NCBI RefSeq assembly: GCF_001412085.1
Contig: NZ_LKEV01000001.1
Span: 1 to 64,000 of the forward strand
Source: Corynebacterium lowii
Lineage (GTDB): Bacteria > Actinomycetota > Actinomycetes > Mycobacteriales > Mycobacteriaceae
Direction of reading: 5' to 3'
Length of the DNA: 64,000 bases
How positions within the stretch are numbered: position 1 is the first letter of the stretch; each line of letters begins with the position of its first letter. The position numbers and the translations under genes were made by a program. Below are positions 36,047-45,122 of the stretch, in pieces. A model generated the notes under the pieces. The model searched no databases and had not been told where the DNA came from. It saw only the letters and a program-made list of their open reading frames with translations.

Positions 36047-36648
36047 TACGGGTCATGCTTATCGACGATCACCCAGTGGTACGCGCCGGATTGCGCGCCA
36101 TTCTGGATAGCTTTGAGGACGTCACCGTGGTGGCCGAGGGGGCCACCGGACCACTGCCCGAAGAGGTGCCCCCGGCGGTAGACGTGGTGGTAATGGACAT
36201 TCAAATGCCCGGTACCAACGGCATTGAATCCACCCGGCAACTGCGCGCGGCGCAGGGGCCGCCCGTGCTGATCCTGACTACTTACGACGCACAGGCCGAT
36301 ATTGTGGCCGCGCTTTCCGCCGGAGCCCTGGGCTACCTGCTCAAGGATGCCCCGGAGGAGGAACTACACCGGGCCGTAGTGGCCACCTCCCAGGGAAAAC
36401 GGACCCTTTCCCCCGAAGTGGCCGCAGCATTGGCCGAGCGGTTGGGGCACCCCGAGGAATCGCTTTCCGCCAGGGAAACGGAGATTCTACGCGCCCTGGC
36501 GACGGGGGCCAGCAACCAACAACTGGCCGATTCCCTCTTCATCTCCCTGGGCACGGTGAAAACGCACCTGCTGCACATCTACCAAAAGCTGGGCGTGGAT
36601 AACCGCACGGCAGCCATCGCCCAGGCCAGGCAGCGGCGGCTTATCTAG
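36043..36648 (+). CDS. chrA: NarL/LuxR-type response regulator, probable ChrA
   Basis: 201 aa. Receiver domain with Asp8-Asp9 acidic pocket, phosphoacceptor Asp52 (VVVMDIQMPG), Thr in LTTYDAQ and Lys in LLKDAPEEE. C-terminal LuxR helix-turn-helix LSARETEILRALATGASNQQ with GTVKTHLLHIYQKLGVDNR. Coupled to the kinase gene. By analogy to ChrA it would activate hrtBA under heme stress. Confidence 0.77.
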   Translation: MIRVMLIDDHPVVRAGLRAILDSFEDVTVVAEGATGPLPEEVPPAVDVVVMDIQMPGTNGIESTRQLRAAQGPPVLILTTYDAQADIVAALSAGALGYLLKDAPEEELHRAVVATSQGKRTLSPEVAAALAERLGHPEESLSARETEILRALATGASNQQLADSLFISLGTVKTHLLHIYQKLGVDNRTAAIAQARQRRLI

Positions 36649-36690
36649 GGTGCTTTGGCCGCTTGCTCCCTTTCGCTCTTACCCCGCGTT

Positions 36691-37386
36691 TTAGCGGGTG
36701 GGGTGCTGGCCTGGGTGCTGGCCCCAGTGGGTACGCATGGCCGCCACCACCAGCCTCAGCCGGGAGTTCACCCCAAAGTGGTTAATGAGCTGGGAGACGT
36801 GCTTTTTCACCGTGGACTCCGCATAGGACGTCCTCGCGGCGATCTCCGCATTCGAGAGTCCATCACACAGCAGAGAAAGAACGCGCTGCTCACCGGGGGA
36901 AAGAACGATCTCCGCCTTGTGTTCCTGCTCCTGCCGATGCGCCAATTCCCGCGCCGGAATGTAATCCACCAGGCGGGAGAGACACTGCGGGGAGACCGAG
37001 GTGCCACCATTCATCGCATCGCGCACCGAGGAAATGATCTCCTGCGGGCGGGCAGACTTGATGATGTACCCTGCCGCGCCCCCGGTGAGGGTTTGCAGCA
37101 TGGTTTCATCGGTATCAAAACCCGTCATGGCCACAAAAACCGGCGGCTGCGGCAGCTTGCGAATCTCCTGGAGGAGGGCGATACCATCCATCTCCGGCAT
37201 GTGAATATCCGTGAGCACCAAGTCCACGGCGTAATCATCCAGGGCCTTGAGGGCTGCTATCCCGTTGGCCGCCTCCGCCACCACGTGAATATCAGCGGTG
37301 GTATTGAAGTAGGTCCTTAGCGAGGAAAGCACCAGCGGATCATCGTCTACCAGGAGCAGGGGGATGTTTTTGGTGCGCTCTGCCAT
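36691..37386 (-). CDS. LuxR-type response regulator
   Basis: 231 aa from ATG 37386. Receiver domain LLVDDDPLVLSSLR, phosphoacceptor Asp60 (LVLTDIHMPEMDG), Thr in MTGFD, Lys in YIIKSARP. A long linker with HRQEQEHKAE leads to the LuxR helix-turn-helix NAEIAARTSYAESTVKKHVS. Starts 8 bases after the stop of the small secreted peptide gene; the likely kinase lies upstream of that gene on the same strand. Convergent with chrA. Confidence 0.85.
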   Translation of the reverse strand: MAERTKNIPLLLVDDDPLVLSSLRTYFNTTADIHVVAEAANGIAALKALDDYAVDLVLTDIHMPEMDGIALLQEIRKLPQPPVFVAMTGFDTDETMLQTLTGGAAGYIIKSARPQEIISSVRDAMNGGTSVSPQCLSRLVDYIPARELAHRQEQEHKAEIVLSPGEQRVLSLLCDGLSNAEIAARTSYAESTVKKHVSQLINHFGVNSRLRLVVAAMRTHWGQHPGQHPTR

Positions 37387-37394
37387 CGGAAAAC

Positions 37395-37598
37395 TCACGA
37401 GCACCAGGGGAGGGTCGGGTTCTTGCGGCAGCTAAAAATCGACGCCGCGGAATCCTTCGTAGCCTGCTCCACCAGGACGTCGGATCCGCTGTACGAGGAA
37501 CCTTCCGGGGCGGCCTGCACCGCAGGGGCCGCCACCAAGAGGCCCGCAGTAGCAGCGATGGCGCAAGCCATGCTGCGCAAACGACGGGAACGGTTCAT
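37395..37598 (-). CDS. Small secreted two-cysteine peptide between kinase and regulator genes
   Basis: 67 aa. Signal peptide MNRSRRLRSMACAIAATAG... with cleavage expected after AVQA (residue 29). The mature 38 residues end in a Cys57-x8-Cys66 pair one residue before the C-terminus, able to close a 10-residue disulfide loop (CRKNPTLPWC). No known family recognised. It has its own perfect -10 (TATAAT) and sits between a sensor kinase and its apparent response regulator, so a ligand or accessory role for the kinase is the obvious hypothesis. Confidence 0.7.
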   Translation of the reverse strand: MNRSRRLRSMACAIAATAGLLVAAPAVQAAPEGSSYSGSDVLVEQATKDSAASIFSCRKNPTLPWCS

Positions 37599-37648
37599 GG
37601 GACTGCACCAGCCTTTCTAGGCGTGAAATGTTATTTGGTCAGGGCCAT

Positions 37649-37654
37649 ATTATA
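37649..37654 (-). promoter_or_regulatory. Internal promoter (-10 TATAAT) of the secreted peptide gene
   Basis: A perfect minus-strand TATAAT lies in the 94-base gap after the kinase gene, 50 bases before the peptide ATG. No good -35 was found. It would let peptide and regulator be expressed without the kinase. Confidence 0.5.
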
Positions 37655-37692
37655 GGGCGCGTTTCCCCGCAAAAGGGAGGGGAGGTCACGTT

Positions 37693-38841
37693 TCAGAGAC
37701 CAAGGTCACGTGTTCCCAGAGATGAGAACTCAATAGTAAGGGTCCACACCTCGCCATCGCTATGGCTTAGTAACCTTCCGCCCATGCTCGCTACGGAGCG
37801 ACGCATCATTCTTATACCCAGGCCGGAGGAAAGTACGGAGGAAGAAAACCGCCCCCGGCGTTCTTTCTCCCCGGCGATCTCATTAATGAGGTCAATGCGT
37901 AGGTTATTGCCGCTGCCGCTCACCAATAAGCGCACCTCGGAGCCGGGGGTGGCGTATTTAATCGCGTTGGTGGCCCCCTCCATGAGCACCTTGTGCACGA
38001 TCTCCAGGGTGGGGTTGGTGATCTGAAGGTCCTCGCTCTCATCGAGCACCGATACCCGCAACCGGTGATCCCGCATTTTGGCGCTGACCTCCTTCACCGT
38101 CTCCACCAGGGTAGGGGCGGAGGGTTTTTCCTGCTTATCCTGCGGAGCATTGAGCAGGCTGAGCAAAGAACGCACCTGCGCCATCGTGATGCGGGCGTCC
38201 TCGGCAATGGAAGAAAGTTCCCCGTGCAGGCGGCCCTCTGCTGGTTCCTGCATCGCCAGCACCTCGGAGCGCATCACGATCGAGGTCAGTGAGGCGGCCA
38301 CGGAATCGTGCAAGGTGCTCGCCAATTCCTCGCGGCTTCTGCGATATTCAGCGCGCCATTGTTCCGCCAATTCGATCTTCTGGCGCACCTTGCGCCCCAA
38401 AATCCACCCGGCAAACGCCGTGACGATCATAAAACTTTCCCAAATAACGATGGCGGAAAAGTCGGCCTCAATGGTCTTTGAATTGCGATCAATAAGGCCT
38501 AGAAACCCGACCGCCACGCCCACGGGAATGAGAAGCCACCAACGCCCGTGGTATCCCACAATCGCCATGAGAATGGCGCACAGAAATACATTGGGCGGCA
38601 AGAAAAGGTGCGGCAAGTACACGGTGCAAGCAAAGGACACTAAAAAGCCGATGCTGCCCCCCACGGGATAGCGCACCGCGAGGGCAACGCTGGCGGTGAG
38701 AATGACCGCCCATAGCGCGCTTTCAGCGGTGACCTCCCAGGGATTGCTGATCCGCAGGGCAAAAATCATCCAGCACAGCGCACATACCGCCACCCATCCA
38801 TCGCGGGGCATGCGGTGCATCCACTGAGTTATCTTCTCCAT
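37693..38841 (-). CDS. Sensor histidine kinase
   Basis: 382 aa from ATG 38841; GTG codons at 38844 and 38847 are alternatives and no start has a good ribosome site. Six hydrophobic segments in residues 15-148, then HisKA_3 box EELASTLHDSVAASL with His178, and an HATPase with LMEGATNAIKYATPG and SSGLGIRMMRRSVASMGG. The D-box is degenerate: IDLINEIAGE replaces the usual DDG. Likely partner is the regulator at 36691-37386, with the secreted peptide gene between. Confidence 0.82.
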   Translation of the reverse strand: MEKITQWMHRMPRDGWVAVCALCWMIFALRISNPWEVTAESALWAVILTASVALAVRYPVGGSIGFLVSFACTVYLPHLFLPPNVFLCAILMAIVGYHGRWWLLIPVGVAVGFLGLIDRNSKTIEADFSAIVIWESFMIVTAFAGWILGRKVRQKIELAEQWRAEYRRSREELASTLHDSVAASLTSIVMRSEVLAMQEPAEGRLHGELSSIAEDARITMAQVRSLLSLLNAPQDKQEKPSAPTLVETVKEVSAKMRDHRLRVSVLDESEDLQITNPTLEIVHKVLMEGATNAIKYATPGSEVRLLVSGSGNNLRIDLINEIAGEKERRGRFSSSVLSSGLGIRMMRRSVASMGGRLLSHSDGEVWTLTIEFSSLGTRDLGL

Positions 38842-38921
38842 CACCACGCCACTTTCGTGCTTTCTCCCCCTGGTTGCGGGTTACGAGGGAGCGTTATTCA
38901 GCCTCAAGGGTACCGTGAGCA

Positions 38922-38970
38922 TAAAAAGACTCCGGCCGCTGTGCCGTTTCCACGCACCTCGACCGGAGCC
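38922..38970 (-). terminator. Intrinsic terminator in the kinase leader
   Basis: Minus-strand GGCTCCGGTCG pairs with CGGCCGGAGTC (11 bp, two G-U pairs), with an inner GTGC/GCAC stem, then TTTTT. The G-U pairs form only on the minus strand. Confidence 0.7.
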
Positions 38971-39179
38971 TTCTTACACTGCACGACCCTGTTGGACGCA
39001 CTCACTGTGGTTTCCCGTTCGATCAAGTTCCGAGAACCTCTCCGGCGGCTCCCGTTTTGATCTAAGCACAGGGTAACCTTACAACCTCGCGGCAATCAAC
39101 CCTTTGATGGAAAATATTTTCCTCATTTTCTAAAGAAGCAGGTCAGGGGACCCTCCTTCCCGTAGTGGTCACCCTAATC

Positions 39180-39198
39180 TGGGGGTAGGCTTACCTAA
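39180..39198. promoter_or_regulatory. DtxR-like iron box
   Basis: TGGGGGTAGGCTTACCTAA matches 16 of 19 positions of the DtxR consensus as I remember it. It lies 48 bases before nnr on the plus strand and just after the start point of the minus-strand leader, so it could control either. Confidence 0.4.
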
Positions 39199-39205
39199 AT
39201 ATTCC

Positions 39206-39240
39206 CCCGCTCCTGGGGAGAAACGAGCGGGTATTATACC
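39206..39240. promoter_or_regulatory. Back-to-back promoters of nnr and the kinase leader
   Basis: The symmetric GGTATTATACC gives TATTAT on the plus strand (39232-39237, 8 bases before the nnr ATG) and TATAAT with an extended TGG on the minus strand. A 7-bp inverted repeat CCCGCTC/GAGCGGG (39206-39212, 39225-39231) lies beside it. Confidence 0.5.
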
Positions 39241-39245
39241 AAATT

Positions 39246-40904
39246 ATGAGCCGCATCTACGCAGTAGAACGCATCCGCCGTGCCGAGGCCGTACTCCTGA
39301 GCGCTCAAACTCAGCCCGACCAGCTCATACGCGAGGCCGCTCGTGCCGTGGCGTCGGCTGCTGTGGCAATGCTGACTACTACTGTGCGCACCCCGGAGGG
39401 ATCTGGGTTATCGAACCCGGATGCTCGCGTACTCCTCCTCGTAGGTACCGGGGGCAACGGCGGCGACGCTCTCTATTGCGGCGCCTTCCTCCGCGAACAG
39501 GGGATTCAGGTAGACGCCCTGGCCGTGGGAAACACCACCCACGAGGGAGCCACCCGCGCCTTTCTTCAAGCCCGCGGGACCTTTCTTGAGGAGGCCCCGG
39601 AGCGCGTGGGGGAGCGGGCCGCCTGGACCTATCACCTGGTGATCGACGGTATTGCGGGGCTCAGCGGCCGCGCCGGACTCCCCGATTCCCAGGCCTGGCT
39701 TGCAGATGCACTGACCCATTCTCCGATTCCCGTGCTGGCTATCGACGTCCCCTCGGGACTTCCCGCCGATACCGGGCGCCCGCCCGCACCCCGCGAGGTT
39801 TCCTACGAGGGGCGCACGCGCACGGTGGCGGGATTCATCACCGCCACCACCACTCTCACCTTCGGCGGCCTGCGTGGAGCACACGCCGCCCACACGGCGT
39901 GCGGCCAGGTGCTCTGCACCGATATTGCTCTAGAAAGCGGCCCCAGCCTGGGCGAATTACTCGATCAACAGGAGGATACGGCCCCCGCTTTTCTCCATCG
40001 CTCCATCACTCCGCCCGCCCCCGAGGGGTTCGAGCCGGTGCCACCCATTCCCGTGCTCATCGGAGAATTAGAGCCCGGTGGAAGCGATGATAAATACAGT
40101 TCCGGCGTGGTGGGGGTACTCGCCGGTAGTGAGACCTATCTGGGTGCCGGGCTGCTCAGCACCGAGGCGTCCATCCGCGCCACCCCCTCGATGGTGCGCT
40201 ACATGGGAAAGGAATACCGCACCATCGTGTCCCACCTTCCCGAGGTGGTGGGCACCGCCACTCTGGAAGAAACCGGGCGAGTTCAGGCCTGGGTGGTAGG
40301 CCCGGGGCGCGGCACCGACGATCACGCGGCAGCGGAATTGGCCGCTATCCTGCGCCGCCCGGAACCCGTGCTCTGCGATGCCGATGCGCTCACCCTCCTC
40401 GCCCAACGCACAGAACTCAGGGAATTGCTTTGCCGACGCCCCCGCGGCACCACCGTGCTCACCCCACACTCCGGTGAGTTTCGGCGGCTCAGCCAGGCCA
40501 TCGGAATGGAATCCGGTAACGCCCCGCACTGCGTCCCCCACTGGGAGAAGGCCCGCAAATTGTCCACGAAGCTCGGGGCAGTGGTGGTGCTCAAAGGACG
40601 CTTTAGCGTGGTGGCACAGGAAAACACCACCGTGATTATCGACGCCGGCCATTCCTGGGCCGCTACCCCCGGTTCCGGGGATGTTCTCTCCGGGCTCCTA
40701 GGGGCCTGGCTCGCCCGGATTCCCGACCAAGCCCATCAGGCCTCCGTGATCGCCGTTCATCTTCACGCGGTGGCAAGCCGCATCGCGGCGGAGACTCCCG
40801 ATGGACCCGCCCCCACCTCGGCCTCCCGGATTGCCGAGGCCATCTCCCGCGCCTCAGCGCGGGAACTACGCGGCTATCGCGCGCTGAGCTCTCCCTGGCG
40901 TTGA
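39246..40904 (+). CDS. nnr: Bifunctional NAD(P)H-hydrate epimerase/dehydratase
   Basis: 552 aa. The N-terminal epimerase (YjeF_N) has GTGGNGGDALYCGAFL and VIDGIAGLSGRAGL; the C-terminal ADP-dependent dehydratase has VLTPHSGEFRRL, VVLKGRFSVV and the P-loop-like ATPGSGDVLSGLLGAWL. Repairs damaged NADHX and NADPHX. Probably leaderless or with a very short leader. The 3' end overlaps the VanZ-like gene on the other strand by 31 bases. Confidence 0.92.
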   Translation: MSRIYAVERIRRAEAVLLSAQTQPDQLIREAARAVASAAVAMLTTTVRTPEGSGLSNPDARVLLLVGTGGNGGDALYCGAFLREQGIQVDALAVGNTTHEGATRAFLQARGTFLEEAPERVGERAAWTYHLVIDGIAGLSGRAGLPDSQAWLADALTHSPIPVLAIDVPSGLPADTGRPPAPREVSYEGRTRTVAGFITATTTLTFGGLRGAHAAHTACGQVLCTDIALESGPSLGELLDQQEDTAPAFLHRSITPPAPEGFEPVPPIPVLIGELEPGGSDDKYSSGVVGVLAGSETYLGAGLLSTEASIRATPSMVRYMGKEYRTIVSHLPEVVGTATLEETGRVQAWVVGPGRGTDDHAAAELAAILRRPEPVLCDADALTLLAQRTELRELLCRRPRGTTVLTPHSGEFRRLSQAIGMESGNAPHCVPHWEKARKLSTKLGAVVVLKGRFSVVAQENTTVIIDAGHSWAATPGSGDVLSGLLGAWLARIPDQAHQASVIAVHLHAVASRIAAETPDGPAPTSASRIAEAISRASARELRGYRALSSPWR

Positions 40905-41356
40905 ATCATCCGGCTCTGAACCACCCGGCGCGCTCCCCATGCCCCCATCACGGCCCCCACGGTATTGCACACCAGGTCATCCACATCGCTGTATCCCACG
41001 GCAAAGACGTATTGGGCGGTTTCGATCACCGCACTGGTGAGCGCACCCACGCCACCCGCCCTCAGCAGGGAACGCCCGGTTCCCTCATTCCACGCCAGCG
41101 CCACGAATACGCCAAGGGGAATAAAGAGCGCCACGTTGCCCACGGTGTTGAGCCACGGCCCCCACCACACCGGGGCGTCGCTGAATCCGTTGAAGAGTTC
41201 CACATCAATGCTGCGCTGGTGGTGGGACTCCACGTCCCATACGTCCCCAATGCTCAGTTGCCCTTTGAGAAGCGTCGCGGCGAAGAGGGCTGCGGCATAC
41301 ACCGCAAAAAGAATCGTGCGTGTTCCGCTGCGGCGCTCATCGGTGGAAAAAAGCAT
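40874..41356 (-). CDS. VanZ-like family membrane protein
   Basis: 160 aa from ATG 41356. About four membrane helices with NTVGNVALFIPLGVFVA and the family motif SAVIETAQYVFAVGYSDVDDL followed by NTVGAVMGAWG. VanZ-like proteins are often of unknown function, some linked to glycopeptide tolerance. The longer frame to 41551 runs through the parS site and looks non-coding. Its 3' end overlaps nnr antisense. Confidence 0.8.
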   Translation of the reverse strand: MLFSTDERRSGTRTILFAVYAAALFAATLLKGQLSIGDVWDVESHHQRSIDVELFNGFSDAPVWWGPWLNTVGNVALFIPLGVFVALAWNEGTGRSLLRAGGVGALTSAVIETAQYVFAVGYSDVDDLVCNTVGAVMGAWGARRVVQSRMIQRQGELSAR

Positions 41357-41404
41357 GGCGACCAGGGTAGGGGGATGCCCTGTGTTCCCGCTGTACGATC
41401 CCCA

Positions 41405-41420
41405 TGTTTCACGTGAAACA
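41405..41420. other. parS site 1 (intergenic)
   Basis: TGTTTCACGTGAAACA is the exact 16-bp parS consensus bound by ParB, with one further symmetric base pair on each side. Lies between the VanZ-like gene and the next open frame. Confidence 0.92.
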
Positions 41421-41497
41421 TCAGAGGAATCTACCTTTGTACCCAATCCTTCCCGACGAGCAATTTTCACGAGGAATATCGGAAGATCTCCATTAGC

Positions 41498-41995
41498 ATG
41501 AGCCCCATGAGCGAAGCGAGGGAACCGGGGCCAACGCGAATCGCCACCCATGCCACGGATCGCACTGATCGCCTCGGGACGTTTTATACCTACCGCCCTA
41601 CCACGATCAAGCGTATTCTCTCCGGAGTCAGCCTAGGAGTGGCCCTCCTCTTTCTCTTTGCGGCCTTCCACGGCATCCGCATCTATCAGGGCCACGATAT
41701 TATGTGGAATCTCATCGCCGGAATCGTTTTCACCGTATCCACCGGACTCCCCGGTGCATACTGGCTGGCTCATACCCTCCACGACGCCCGCAACATTAAG
41801 CGCTGGGCTCTCCGCCACGGCGCCTATGGCACCGATTGGCAGTGGTTAGCGGAAAATAAGGCTGCCACGGAGGAATCACACGAACTCCCTCATCTACCCC
41901 CGCTGCCCAAACGCCGGTGGTGGGCGGTGTGGGTCGCCGCCGCGGCGCTCTTCGTCGTGGCGGCTCAGCTGGGGCACAACATGTCCGTGGTCTAA
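41498..41995 (+). CDS. Conserved membrane protein
   Basis: 165 aa from ATG 41498 (ATG 41507 possible). A polar N-terminus with TFYTYRPTTIKRI is followed by two helices (SLGVALLFLFAAFHGI and WNLIAGIVFTVSTGLPGAYWLA), a Trp-rich loop and a third C-terminal helix. No family recognised. Stop is 4 bases from the convergent leuS stop. Confidence 0.6.
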   Translation: MSPMSEAREPGPTRIATHATDRTDRLGTFYTYRPTTIKRILSGVSLGVALLFLFAAFHGIRIYQGHDIMWNLIAGIVFTVSTGLPGAYWLAHTLHDARNIKRWALRHGAYGTDWQWLAENKAATEESHELPHLPPLPKRRWWAVWVAAAALFVVAAQLGHNMSVV

Positions 41996-41998
41996 GGA

Positions 41999-44869
41999 CT
42001 ACTTCACCACCAGGTTCACCATGCGGCCGGGCACCACGATGGTCTTGACCACGTTCTTACCCTCCACATGCTCGGCCACCTTGGGGTCGGCCAGGGCGGC
42101 GTCGATAAGCACCTGCTGTTCGGCCTCGGCGGGCACGGTGATGCGGCCTCGCACCTTGCCATTGACCTGCACGGGCAGCTCTACCTCATCGTCCACCAGC
42201 CACTTTTCCTCGTGGATGGGGAAGGGGACGAAGGCGATGGTGCCCTCGTGGCCCAGGCGGCTCCACAGTTCCTCCGCGATGTGCGGGGCCACGGGGGAGA
42301 GCATGATGGGCAGCGGCTCCACGAGTTCGCGCGGCACCTCGGTGGGGTAGGCCTTGGTGAGGTAATTGACGTACTCGATGAGCTTGGCCACCACCGTGTT
42401 GTTGTGCAGGTGGGTGTAGTCCTCGCGCACCCCGGCGATGGTGCGATGCAGGGCCTTGAGGTCGTCCTTGGTGGGGGTGGCCTCGGAGACGGTGAGCGCC
42501 CCGGTATCCTCCGCCACGATGAGACGCCACAGGCGTTGCAGGAATCGGTGCGCACCCACAACGTCCTTGGTGGCCCAGGGGCGCGAGGTATCCAGCGGCC
42601 CCATCGACATCTCGTACACGCGCAGGGTATCGGCACCGAAGTCACGGCAAATATCATCGGGAGCCACGGCGTTCTTCAGGGATTTACCCATCTTGCCGTA
42701 CTCCTGCTTCACCTTTTCGCCCTGGTAGAAGAACTCACCATCGCGCTCCTCCACCTCGGCGGCAGGCACGTAGACCCCGCGGGAATCCGTGTAGGCATAA
42801 GCCTGGATATACCCCTGGTTGAACAGGCGGCGGTAGGGCTCAGAGGAGGTGACGTAACCGAGGTCAAAGAGCACCTTGTGCCAGAAGCGGGAGTAGAGCA
42901 GGTGCAGCACGGCGTGCTCCACGCCGCCCACGTAGAGGTCCACGCCGCCCGGATCCTGCGGACCGTGCTGCTCGGGGCGCGGACCCGTCCAGTAACGCTC
43001 GTTTTCAATATCGCAGAAGGCCTGCTCATTGGTGGGGTCGATGTAGCGCAACTGGTACCAGGAGGAACCGGCCCACTGAGGCATGACGTTGGTATCCCGG
43101 TAGTAGGTCTGCGGGCCGTCGCCCAGATCCAGCTCCACCTCTACCCAATCGCGCACCTTGGCCAGGGGCGGGTGGGGCTCGGAATCGGCGTCGTTCGGGT
43201 CCGCCGCCTCCGGCTTATAATCCTCCACCTCGGGGAGGTTCACCGGCAGCATCTCCTCCGGGAGAGCATGAGCGACGCCCTGGGCGTCGTAGACGATGGG
43301 GAAGGGCTCGCCCCAATAGCGCTGGCGGGCAAAGAGCCAATCGCGCAGCTTGTACTGGATACGGCCCCGGCCCGCGCCGCGCTCCTCCAACCATTCAATC
43401 GCCTGGGCGATGGCGGTGGGCTTATCCATGCCATTGAGGTCCAGGCCCTCGGCGTTGGCGGAATTGATATGCGCGCCATCGCCCTCGTAGGCCTCCTCGC
43501 TGATATTGCCGCCCTCAATCACCGGGCGGATCGGCAGCCCAAAGGCCTGAGCAAACTCATAATCGCGGGGATCGTGGGCGGGCACGGCCATAATCGCACC
43601 CGTGCCATAGCCGGTGAGCACATAATCCGCAATGAATACGGGCACCTGCTCCCCATTCACCGGATTGGTGCCATAAGCACCCAGGAATACGCCGGTTTTC
43701 TCCTTATTCTCCTGGCGCTCCAAATCGGACTTCGCCGCAATAGCCGCGCGATAAGCCGCCACGGCCTCCTTGGGTGTGGCCTGCCCATAAGTCCAGCGCT
43801 CATCAATTCCCTCATAGGAACCGGTACCACCGGCCACCAAGGTATCCACCAATTCATGCTCCGGGGCCAGCACCATATAAGAGGCGCCAAAAAGCGTATC
43901 AGGGCGGGTGGTAAATACCGTTAGATCGTGCCCCTGGGATGGGAAGTGAACCTCCGCACCCCGCGAACGGCCAATCCAATTGCGCTGCATGGCCTTAACC
44001 TTCTCCGGCCAATCCACATGCTCCAGATCGTCAATAAGACGATCCGAATACGCCGTAATACGCATCATCCACTGAGAAAGGCGCTTGCGGAATACCGGGA
44101 AATTACCGCGCTCAGAGCGGCCCTCCGCCGTGACCTCCTCATTGGCCAAGACGGTCCCCAGGCCGGGGCACCAATTCACCATCGAAGAGGAGCGATAAAC
44201 CAGGCGGAACTCATCAATCACCTTTTGCTTATCCAGGGCGCTCAATTGCGCATACGGCCCCTCAAAGCCCTCCGGCAGCGGCATCTGGCCGCTTTCCAGC
44301 ATCTCCACGAGTTCATCAATACGGCGGGCCTTGCCCTGCTCCGGGTCAAACCAGGAGTTATAAATCTGAAGGAAAATCCACTGCGTCCACCGATAAAACT
44401 CGGGGTCCGTGGTAGCCACGCTGCGGCGGCGGTCATGGCCAAGGCCCAACGCCCCCAACTGGCGCTTCATATTCTCAATATTCGCCATCGTGGTAGTGCG
44501 CGGGTGCGTGCCCGTTTGGATGGCATACTGCTCGGCAGGCAAGCCAAAGGCATCATAACCCAAGGTGTGCAGCACATTCTTGCCCAGCGAGCGGTGGAAA
44601 CGGGCGTAGACGTCCGTAGCGATATAACCCAGCGGGTGCCCCACGTGCAGCCCCGCCCCGGAGGGGTAGGGGAACATGTCTTGGACAAAGAGCTTATCCT
44701 CCGGCAGCGCTCCTTCCCCCTGTTCGGGGGCGAGGTCGCCCACTGGATTGGGCGCGTTAAAGGTGCCATTCTCCGCCCAATAACCCTGCCACGATTGCTC
44801 AATCTGCGCGGCCAGTTGCGCGGTATAGCGGTGCGGCGGGATAGAAGGGGTATCGCTGGGATTCGTCAT
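41999..44869 (-). CDS. leuS: Leucyl-tRNA synthetase
   Basis: 956 aa. Class I signatures HVGHPLGY (HIGH) near residue 77 and GKMGKSLKN (KMSKS variant) near 725, the editing domain with the TTRPDTLFG segment, and the C-terminal anticodon-binding region. Full length for the actinobacterial form. ATG 44869 lies 8 bases after a minus-strand TACACT, so a leaderless or near-leaderless transcript is likely. No T-box was seen upstream. Confidence 0.97.
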   Translation of the reverse strand: MTNPSDTPSIPPHRYTAQLAAQIEQSWQGYWAENGTFNAPNPVGDLAPEQGEGALPEDKLFVQDMFPYPSGAGLHVGHPLGYIATDVYARFHRSLGKNVLHTLGYDAFGLPAEQYAIQTGTHPRTTTMANIENMKRQLGALGLGHDRRRSVATTDPEFYRWTQWIFLQIYNSWFDPEQGKARRIDELVEMLESGQMPLPEGFEGPYAQLSALDKQKVIDEFRLVYRSSSMVNWCPGLGTVLANEEVTAEGRSERGNFPVFRKRLSQWMMRITAYSDRLIDDLEHVDWPEKVKAMQRNWIGRSRGAEVHFPSQGHDLTVFTTRPDTLFGASYMVLAPEHELVDTLVAGGTGSYEGIDERWTYGQATPKEAVAAYRAAIAAKSDLERQENKEKTGVFLGAYGTNPVNGEQVPVFIADYVLTGYGTGAIMAVPAHDPRDYEFAQAFGLPIRPVIEGGNISEEAYEGDGAHINSANAEGLDLNGMDKPTAIAQAIEWLEERGAGRGRIQYKLRDWLFARQRYWGEPFPIVYDAQGVAHALPEEMLPVNLPEVEDYKPEAADPNDADSEPHPPLAKVRDWVEVELDLGDGPQTYYRDTNVMPQWAGSSWYQLRYIDPTNEQAFCDIENERYWTGPRPEQHGPQDPGGVDLYVGGVEHAVLHLLYSRFWHKVLFDLGYVTSSEPYRRLFNQGYIQAYAYTDSRGVYVPAAEVEERDGEFFYQGEKVKQEYGKMGKSLKNAVAPDDICRDFGADTLRVYEMSMGPLDTSRPWATKDVVGAHRFLQRLWRLIVAEDTGALTVSEATPTKDDLKALHRTIAGVREDYTHLHNNTVVAKLIEYVNYLTKAYPTEVPRELVEPLPIMLSPVAPHIAEELWSRLGHEGTIAFVPFPIHEEKWLVDDEVELPVQVNGKVRGRITVPAEAEQQVLIDAALADPKVAEHVEGKNVVKTIVVPGRMVNLVVK

Positions 44870-44989
44870 GGTTGAACAGTGTAGTAGGTGGGTGGGACAC
44901 GGCGTGTTGTGCCAGCGAGCAGCGGCTCAACCGCGCGAAGAGCACCCCAAGAAAATACCAAGGAAACCGCAGAGTGGAACCACCGGAAC

Positions 44990-45002
44990 GTCGATAAGCA
45001 AA
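44990..45002 (+). repeat. Copy 2 of intergenic 13-mer GTCGATAAGCAAA
   Basis: Located between leuS and the MHS transporter gene, 120 bases before the latter's start. Identical to 22296-22308 and to 46521-46533 reversed. Confidence 0.4.
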
Positions 45003-45122
45003 ATAAAACTACCCCCGCGCCCCACCCACCATGTAGCCTAAGTAACACTTTATGCCGGAAAAGCGATTCAGGAACAAGCAGCACCGGCAGATTCACCCGA
45101 CCTCAAAAGGAGGCCACCCGCT

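Larger units (their letters stand above)
38922..39226 (-). ncRNA. Candidate 300-nt leader RNA or small RNA upstream of the kinase operon
   Basis: The gap 38842-39245 has no convincing gene. On the minus strand an extended -10 promoter (about 39240-39232) faces the kinase gene, and an intrinsic terminator stands at 38970-38922, 80 bases before the kinase start. This promoter-leader-terminator layout is that of a riboswitch or attenuator, or of a stand-alone RNA. A 15-codon frame (starts MRKIFSIKG) lies inside, without a ribosome site. No riboswitch class recognised. Confidence 0.35.

Noticed and set aside
38904-39095. 63-codon minus-strand frame across the leader terminator
   Set aside because: Runs through a strong terminator, has no ribosome site and no recognisable protein character.
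42068-43924. 618-codon plus-strand frame opposite leuS
   Set aside because: Antisense of an unambiguous leuS.
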